Shown here: one piece after another, positions 7,897-12,187 of the stretch
How positions within the stretch are numbered: position 1 is the stretch's first letter
Layout of the letters: each line of letters opens with the position of its first letter
DNA from: Bacteroidales bacterium
GTDB taxonomy: Bacteria > Bacteroidota > Bacteroidia > Bacteroidales > B18-G4
Reading direction: 5' to 3'
Length of the DNA stretch: 12,187 bases
NCBI GenBank assembly: GCA_030618905.1
Contig: JAUXCL010000062.1
Span: 1 to 12,187 of the forward strand
The notes under the pieces: model-generated
What the model was told of the DNA's origin: nothing
Database searches by the model: none
The model's input: only the letters and a program-made list of their open reading frames with translations
Program-made: the position numbers and the translations under genes

Positions 7897-8937
7897 CTAT
7901 TCTACCATCCAACTGTTTTGTCTGATCAGGTCATCAACATTGGTGATCTTTCTTTTCTTCTGAGCTACACGGATCTGCTCATCCATCGACTTGTCGTAAC
8001 TAGCCACACACTGGCAATTCCTGATTACGCCTGTAGCCACAGGAAAATTAGGTAAAGTCATTCGGACCAGCATATAGTGTGTTGTGTCATCCGGATCATG
8101 GGCATCATGAACGAGGATATCATCTTCAGTGATTCCATTTTCACCAATTTTTACAACTTTCAGCCTGGCATTTTCAAGGATCAGCCCTTTATCCTTCCCT
8201 TTTCCAAAGATCATTGGCTTTCCATGCTCCAGGTAGATCTGGTGATCATCCCTGACTTCTTTACCGGTAATCTCCTGATGTATCCTGTTTGCAAAAATGA
8301 CACAATTCTGCAAAATTTCAACCACTGAGGTTCCCCTGTGCTTGGAAGCCTCTAGGAAAATCTGGACCATTCTTTTTGGCTCTGTATCAACAGCCCTGGC
8401 GAAGAAGGTTCCTTGTGCTCCCATTGTCAATTCCCCTGGTTTAAATGGGCTTTCAATAGTGCCATCCGGAGATGTCTTGGTAACGGTGCCCATTGGTGTA
8501 GTGGGGGAAAATTGTCCTTTAGTCAGGCCATAAATACGGTTATTGAACAGGAGGATATTCATATCGATATTCCGGCGAATAGCGTGTATAAAATGGTTGC
8601 CGCCAATGGCCATGCTATCACCATCTCCGGTGATATGCCAGACATCCAGTTTTGGATTGGCAATTTTAACTCCCGAGGCAATGGCAGCCCCACGTCCGTG
8701 CAAGCCATGAAAACCATAGGTATTGATATAATAAGGAAACCTGGAAGAGCATCCGATTCCTGACACGAAAACTACGTCTTCTTTTCTAACACCACTTTCT
8801 ATCAGTGTTTTACGGACTGCTGCGAGTATTGCATAATCACCACAGCCGGCACACCATTTAACCTCCTGGTCTGACTTATAATCATCAATATTTGGTTTTG
8901 ACTGAATCTCAGCTGCTTGTAAATCTTTATTAGCCAT
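7897..8937 (-). CDS. korB: 2-oxoacid:ferredoxin oxidoreductase, beta subunit (KorB-type)
   Basis: Thiamine diphosphate-binding beta subunit of 346 aa. It acts with the alpha subunit to decarboxylate a 2-oxoacid (probably 2-oxoglutarate), form the acyl-CoA and reduce ferredoxin. The [4Fe-4S] cluster ligands are visible as Cys29 and Cys32 in WCAGCGD, Cys63 in GIGCSSR and Cys212 in QNCVIF. The ThDP/Mg motif is GDGDSMAIGGNH (104-115), ending in LLFNN (129-133), with the adjacent KGQFSPTTP motif. From memory, the overall pattern resembles the relatively oxygen-stable mycobacterial-type KorB (SGIGCSSRFPYY, HALRRN-like, NRIYGLTKGQ) more than pyruvate:ferredoxin oxidoreductases; this is similarity by eye, not a search result. 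Its ATG lies inside the end of korA (8-bp overlap), pointing to translational coupling. Other substrates such as branched-chain 2-oxoacids cannot be excluded. Confidence 0.92.
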   Translation of the reverse strand: MANKDLQAAEIQSKPNIDDYKSDQEVKWCAGCGDYAILAAVRKTLIESGVRKEDVVFVSGIGCSSRFPYYINTYGFHGLHGRGAAIASGVKIANPKLDVWHITGDGDSMAIGGNHFIHAIRRNIDMNILLFNNRIYGLTKGQFSPTTPMGTVTKTSPDGTIESPFKPGELTMGAQGTFFARAVDTEPKRMVQIFLEASKHRGTSVVEILQNCVIFANRIHQEITGKEVRDDHQIYLEHGKPMIFGKGKDKGLILENARLKVVKIGENGITEDDILVHDAHDPDDTTHYMLVRMTLPNFPVATGVIRNCQCVASYDKSMDEQIRVAQKKRKITNVDDLIRQNSWMVE

Positions 8938-10789
8938 TTGATGAGCCCTCCAATATTTGGTTGAATTTTTCTTTTAATTCAAAGATCATAAAAGGTAATC
9001 CCTGGATTTTATTGAATTGATACATGTGTATATCCGGGAGCTGCGACCTTAAATAGTTAGCAAACTGTCCAAGATTAATTTCACAAACAACGATGTGCTT
9101 GAAGTTACTCAGCACTTTTCTTGTGTTTTTTGGCAAGGGTTTGATATAATTAAACTGGGCCAGTGATATCTTCTTGCCATCATCCTGCAGGCCTTCAACT
9201 GCTGAAACCAGGGCACCATGGGTTCCCCCCCAGCCTACAACCAGCAAATCACCGGTATCTTCTCCAAACAGTTCAAGTTCAGGAATATATTCAGCTATCC
9301 GTTGTACTTTTTCTTCTCTCAACTTGATCATTCGCTCATGATTCAGTGGTCCATTAGATACTACACCGGTTATATTTTCCTTTTCCAGTCCACCGATCCT
9401 GTGCCTTAACCCTGCCTGTCCCGGCACCGCCCAGTATCTTGCCAGGGTATTCTCATTTCTCCGGTAAGGATGAAAATCAATGTCATTATCACTGACAACC
9501 GGAGGGTTGATATCCGGTAAATTTTTCATATCCGGGACATTCCATAATTCGGAGCCATTGGCCAGGTAGCCATCTGTGAGCAGGATGACCGGCACCATAT
9601 GCTCCAGGGCCAATTTCCCTGCCATAAAAGCATAGTCAAAACAATTGGCCGGTGAGCTGGCGGCAATAACCACACATGGGCTCTCGCCATTTCTTCCATA
9701 AACAGCCTGCATCAGGTCTGACTGCTCTGGTTTGGTTGGCATTCCGGTGGCGGGCCCGGCCCTCTGTACATCCACAATGACCAGGGGAAGCTCAGTCATC
9801 ACTGCCAGGCCAATGGCTTCACTTTTCAATGCCAGACCAGGTCCGGAAGTGCTTGTAGCTGCAAAAGCCCCGGCGAAACTGGCGCCAATGGCAGAATTGA
9901 TTCCCGCTATCTCATCCTCTGCCTGAAAGGCTTTTACCCCAAGATCTTTCCTTTTGGAAAGCTCCTGCAATATTTCCGTCGCCGGTGTAATTGGATAAGA
10001 TCCAAGAAACAGCTTCTTGTTGGCTTTCTCAGACGCAGCCATCAATCCATAGGCAGTAGCTAAATTTCCGGAAATATTCCTGAAACGGCCCTTTCTGTTT
10101 TTCAGAGGATTGATTTGATATGTTGTGTTGAGGGCTTCAACAGTTTCCGCATAGTTATATCCTGCTTTCAGGACGATTTTATTCGCCTTTGCCAGCAAGG
10201 GTTTGGTTTTAAACTTCTCTGCCAGAAATTCTTCGCCAAATTTAATATCCTTGTTGAAAAGCCAGTACAGGATACCCAATGCGAATTGGTTCCTGGTCCT
10301 TTCTGCCGACTTGCTGTCCAGTCCAATATCCCTGACAGAAGCTTTGCTCATCTGGGTTATCGGAGCCTTAACCACATTGTATCCGGTCAGGGATCCATCT
10401 CCCAGAGGATCTTCGATATACCCGGCCTTTTTATAAAACTTATTATCAAAATTATCGATATCAATGATGATGGTTGCGCCGGGCTTAACCCACTTCATAT
10501 TTGCCTTCAAGGCTGCAGGGTTCAAGGCAACCAATACATCCGCATAATCTCCGGGAGTTTGAACTACCTTGTGACCAATTTGCACCTGAAAACCGGATAC
10601 ACCGGCCAGTGTTCCCTGGGGAGCACGTATTTCAGATGGATAATCGGGAAAAGTTGAAAGGTCATTCCCTGCAAATGCAGAAGTGTCGGAGAATTGAGAA
10701 CCGCTAAGTTGCATACCATCACCGGAATCTCCGGCGAATTTTACAACAACTTCATCAACCTCAATGACGTTGGCGTTTTTCTTGGCCAT
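8930..10789 (-). CDS. korA: 2-oxoacid:ferredoxin oxidoreductase, fused gamma-alpha subunit (KorA-type)
   Basis: Partner of KorB, 619 aa from the chosen start. The N-terminal gamma domain (~13-200) opens with VVVKFAGDSGDGMQLSG. The alpha domain runs from ~240 and contains GSYPITPATEIL (263-274), AEDEIA (290-295) and TSTSGPG (312-318), the pyrimidine-side and substrate-side signatures of the family. A C-terminal transketolase-C-like domain follows (VVGWGGTHGAL near residue 530). There is no ferredoxin-type cysteine motif in this subunit, so the only cluster is in KorB and an external ferredoxin is needed. The frame stays open back to a GTG at 10840, adding 17 residues. The ATG at 10789 was preferred because homologues typically begin close to this lysine-rich MAKKN segment, an A-rich stretch precedes it, and a -7-like element lies inside the extension. 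The 3' end overlaps korB by 8 bp. Confidence 0.92.
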   Translation of the reverse strand: MAKKNANVIEVDEVVVKFAGDSGDGMQLSGSQFSDTSAFAGNDLSTFPDYPSEIRAPQGTLAGVSGFQVQIGHKVVQTPGDYADVLVALNPAALKANMKWVKPGATIIIDIDNFDNKFYKKAGYIEDPLGDGSLTGYNVVKAPITQMSKASVRDIGLDSKSAERTRNQFALGILYWLFNKDIKFGEEFLAEKFKTKPLLAKANKIVLKAGYNYAETVEALNTTYQINPLKNRKGRFRNISGNLATAYGLMAASEKANKKLFLGSYPITPATEILQELSKRKDLGVKAFQAEDEIAGINSAIGASFAGAFAATSTSGPGLALKSEAIGLAVMTELPLVIVDVQRAGPATGMPTKPEQSDLMQAVYGRNGESPCVVIAASSPANCFDYAFMAGKLALEHMVPVILLTDGYLANGSELWNVPDMKNLPDINPPVVSDNDIDFHPYRRNENTLARYWAVPGQAGLRHRIGGLEKENITGVVSNGPLNHERMIKLREEKVQRIAEYIPELELFGEDTGDLLVVGWGGTHGALVSAVEGLQDDGKKISLAQFNYIKPLPKNTRKVLSNFKHIVVCEINLGQFANYLRSQLPDIHMYQFNKIQGLPFMIFELKEKFNQILEGSSNG

Positions 10790-10815
10790 TTTATTCGGTT
10801 TTGAAATATATCTGG

Positions 10816-10823
10816 CAAAGTTA
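10816..10823 (-). promoter_or_regulatory. putative -7 element for the korAB(-tilS) operon
   Basis: The minus strand reads TAACTTTG, an exact TAnnTTTG match, 26 bp upstream of the korA ATG at 10789. No good TTTG is found 17-23 bp further upstream. The element would fall within the coding sequence if the GTG at 10840 were the start, so it mildly supports the ATG. Confidence 0.35.
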
Positions 10824-10967
10824 TAAGGTTTTTCAATCACAGCTTATAATTTATCGCCAAAATATTTACAATTTTTAAAAACAGGCCGAAAGTATAGAAA
10901 ATGCAATCATTACCAACACAAGCGGTTTATTTAGAAATAGTATAAATTTGAAAACATTAAAAATATT

Positions 10968-11002
10968 TTTGCCGGCATTATCAAATATGTAATATATATT
11001 TG
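10968..11002 (+). promoter_or_regulatory. Bacteroidota-type promoter of the ferredoxin gene
   Basis: TTTG (10968-10971) and TATATTTG (10995-11002) match both parts of the TTTG / TAnnTTTG consensus, with 23 bp between them, the upper end of the known range. Transcription would start near 11009, giving a leader of about 40 nt before the ATG at 11049. This is the best promoter in the window. Confidence 0.6.
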
Positions 11003-11048
11003 CAGCACAGTAATCATTATATAAAGTATCATTTAAAATTAGTTAATC

Positions 11049-11216
11049 ATGGCTTATAAAATAACCGACGATTGCACTGCATGTGGCACATGTATTGACG
11101 AATGTCCCGTCGAAGCTATTACAGAAGGTGACATCTATAAGATTGATCCCGACATTTGCACTGATTGTGGTTCATGTGCAGATGTATGTCCTGTTGATGC
11201 TATCGAACCAGAATAA
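11049..11216 (+). CDS. 2[4Fe-4S] ferredoxin, clostridial type
   Basis: Small electron carrier of 55 aa, the size of classical clostridial ferredoxins. Two complete CxxCxxCxxxCP motifs are visible: Cys9, 12, 15, 19 and Cys37, 40, 43, 47, each expected to contribute three ligands to one cluster and one to the other. The two halves repeat each other (CTACGTCIDECPVEAI and CTDCGSCADVCPVDAI), the known internal duplication of this family. The protein is strongly acidic: 14 Asp/Glu against two Lys and no Arg. The ATG at 11049 is the only sensible start. It has its own promoter and intrinsic terminator, so it is monocistronic. Its position divergent from korAB makes it the plausible electron acceptor of that enzyme, though other low-potential enzymes elsewhere may share it. 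It is a real gene that a length cut-off would miss. Confidence 0.97.
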   Translation: MAYKITDDCTACGTCIDECPVEAITEGDIYKIDPDICTDCGSCADVCPVDAIEPE

Positions 11217-11253
11217 AGACATCGTGAAATAAAAGAATTATACAAAAATTAAT

Positions 11254-11281
11254 AAGTCCATCCCCCGGGGTGGACTTTTTT
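11254..11281 (+). terminator. intrinsic terminator after the ferredoxin gene
   Basis: AAGTCCA (11254-11260) pairs with TGGACTT (11271-11277). The stem continues inward through one G-U pair and two C-G pairs to a four-base CCCG loop (11264-11267). The stem is followed by a T tract overlapping its foot (11276-11281), then ATTTT. It ends 63 bp before the sucA start and should insulate sucA from ferredoxin transcription. Confidence 0.88.
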
Positions 11282-11283
11282 AT

Positions 11284-11320
11284 TTTGAACAATTCTTAAT
11301 AAAATTAATTTATACCTTTG
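11284..11320 (+). promoter_or_regulatory. putative promoter of sucA
   Basis: TACCTTTG (11313-11320) matches TAnnTTTG exactly and lies 23 bp before the sucA ATG. A TTTG at 11284-11287 lies 25 bp upstream of it, slightly beyond the usual spacing, and directly abuts the T tract of the ferredoxin terminator. The -7 part is convincing and the -33 part is less so. Confidence 0.5.
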
Positions 11321-11343
11321 CACATCACATTTTTACATCTGTT

Positions 11344-12187
11344 ATGGATAAATTTTCTTATCTGAATACTTCTGATCTGGTAGCGCTTGACCAGCTTTAC
11401 AAGGAATATCTTAAAAATCCCGATTCTGTTGATGTAAGCTGGAAACAGTTTTTTGAAGGTTATGAATTTGCCAGAAAAGATTATGACAGTGAAAAGGAAG
11501 CTGAGTTTTACCCTAACGAATTTAAGGTCATCAACCTGATCAATGCTTACCGGCAGCGAGGACATCTTTTCACAAAGACTAATCCGGTTAGGACCAGAAG
11601 GCAGTATACCCCTACCCTGGAATATGAGAATTTCGGACTAAAAAGTGAAGATCTGAACAAAAGCTTCAAAGCCGGAAATGAGATTGGCCTGGAAAATGCT
11701 ACGCTGCAGGAAATTATTGACAAACTCCAAAAAACTTATTGCCAGTCAATCGGTGTGGAGTTCAAATACATGAGGAAACCTGAAATTGTAAACTGGCTCC
11801 AGGAAAAAATGGAAGGGCCATTTAATACCCCAAATTTCGATAAGAACTTTAAAATAAATATCCTCACTGAAATTAGCCAGGGGGTACTTTTTGAAAAATT
11901 CATCCATAAAAAATTCCCCGGTCAAAAAAGATTTTCACTTGAAGGTGCGGAAGCCCTTATCCCTGCCCTGCATGCCATTACCGAAACCGGAACCGAGCTC
12001 GGGATAAAGGAATTTGTAATTGGAATGGCCCACCGCGGGCGTTTGAATATCCTTGCCAATATCCTGAAGAAACCCCTGGAAGATATCTTTCATGAATTTG
12101 AGGGCAGCGAATACACAGATGAGTATTTGATGGGAGATGTGAAATACCATTTGGGCTTTACCAGTGATTCAAAAACCAGGAACGCTA
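11344..12187 (+). CDS. sucA: 2-oxoglutarate dehydrogenase E1 component (3' partial)
   Basis: The first 281 codons of the thiamine diphosphate-dependent E1 subunit (family length about 900-950 aa), which decarboxylates 2-oxoglutarate and passes the succinyl group to E2 (SucB) in the NAD-linked TCA complex. The N-terminal segment (LDQLYKEYLKNPDSVDVSW, residues ~15-33) is the short helix that in SucA proteins contacts the E2 core. The region around INAYRQRGHLFTKTNP (~67-82), the FSLEGAEALIPAL motif, the MAHRGRLN motif and GDVKYHLG are all classical SucA signatures entering the first ThDP domain. There is no E2-like N-terminal fusion as in mycobacterial Kgd. The frame runs off the right edge. The ATG at 11344 is the first available and lies 23 bp downstream of the -7 element. 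The E2 gene is expected just beyond the window. Confidence 0.95.
   Translation, partial: MDKFSYLNTSDLVALDQLYKEYLKNPDSVDVSWKQFFEGYEFARKDYDSEKEAEFYPNEFKVINLINAYRQRGHLFTKTNPVRTRRQYTPTLEYENFGLKSEDLNKSFKAGNEIGLENATLQEIIDKLQKTYCQSIGVEFKYMRKPEIVNWLQEKMEGPFNTPNFDKNFKINILTEISQGVLFEKFIHKKFPGQKRFSLEGAEALIPALHAITETGTELGIKEFVIGMAHRGRLNILANILKKPLEDIFHEFEGSEYTDEYLMGDVKYHLGFTSDSKTRNA

Larger units (their letters stand above)
10790..11048. other. divergent intergenic region between korA and the ferredoxin gene
   Basis: This 259-bp AT-rich stretch separates two genes that probably work together. It holds a -7-like element facing korA (10816-10823), a second exact TAnnTTTG match on the plus strand at 10943-10950 (TAAATTTG) without a -33 partner, and the stronger ferredoxin promoter (10968-11002). 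A GCCGGC palindrome at 10971-10976 sits at the -33 box of that promoter. No gene, tRNA or recognisable FNR-type site (TTGATnnnnATCAA) was seen. A shared redox regulator acting here is possible but only inferred. Confidence 0.5.

Noticed and set aside
10115..10657. Long plus-strand open frame (180 codons) inside korA
   Set aside because: It is antisense to a well-conserved part of korA, its product resembles no known family, and no promoter precedes it. It is a by-product of korA codon usage.
10963..10988. ATATTT...AAATAT repeat around GCCGGC as a regulator operator or hairpin
   Set aside because: The outer arms and the GCCGGC palindrome do not share a centre, and AT-rich arms of this length occur by chance in such a region. 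The palindrome alone is mentioned but not called as an operator.
11305..11565. Minus-strand open frame overlapping the sucA start
   Set aside because: It covers the sucA promoter and the conserved N-terminus of SucA in antisense and has no family features.
1..12187. Mobile element, CRISPR array, tRNA/rRNA gene, defence or secretion cluster
   Set aside because: No transposase, integrase, spaced direct repeats, tRNA-like cloverleaf or rRNA-like sequence was seen. Almost all of the window is explained by recognisable housekeeping genes.

Overview
The window looks like chromosomal housekeeping DNA from a member of the Bacteroidota, probably Bacteroidales-like. Three things suggest this. Several intergenic regions carry the TAnnTTTG -7 promoter element typical of the phylum, and purine-rich Shine-Dalgarno sites are mostly absent. 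The AT-leaning base composition and the lineage style of the proteins also fit (TlpA/redoxin-type lipoprotein-like protein, DsbD with a CxxxxCLPP N-terminal domain, KorAB of the 'VVVKFAGDSGDG' type, CTTNN-type GAPDH). No mobile element, rRNA, tRNA, CRISPR array or phage gene was seen. The species cannot be named from this sequence.

Layout. Positions 1-992 (+) hold the 3' part of a thioredoxin-fold protein with no catalytic cysteines. lpxH (lipid A biosynthesis) follows at 1036-1824 (+), and its stop codon overlaps that of a convergent GAPDH gene (1821-2834, -). A 172-bp divergent promoter region separates GAPDH from an M20-family dipeptidase (3007-4377, +). That gene converges, with 8 bp between stops, on a left-reading cluster of korA, korB, tilS and dsbD (10789 down to 4386). 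A 259-bp divergent region then leads to a short 2[4Fe-4S] ferredoxin gene (11049-11216, +), a clear intrinsic terminator, and the 5' part of sucA, the E1 subunit of 2-oxoglutarate dehydrogenase (11344 to the right edge).

How the genes fit together. The coherent unit is the right half. KorAB (2-oxoacid:ferredoxin oxidoreductase) sits divergently next to a clostridial-type ferredoxin, its plausible electron acceptor, and next to sucA, which starts the NAD-linked route for the same probable substrate. Two alternative ways of oxidising 2-oxoglutarate to succinyl-CoA would thus be neighbours, suggesting a facultative or oxygen-tolerant lifestyle with redox-dependent TCA branch choice. DsbD and the cysteine-less thioredoxin-like protein relate to envelope redox or its remnants. 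LpxH indicates a lipid A-bearing Gram-negative envelope, and GAPDH and the dipeptidase are core metabolism.

Nothing here is convincingly a new biological system. The points worth checking are the Kor-ferredoxin-SucA neighbourhood, the cysteine-free redoxin domain, the overlapping stop codons, an A10 tract inside tilS, and the korA start.
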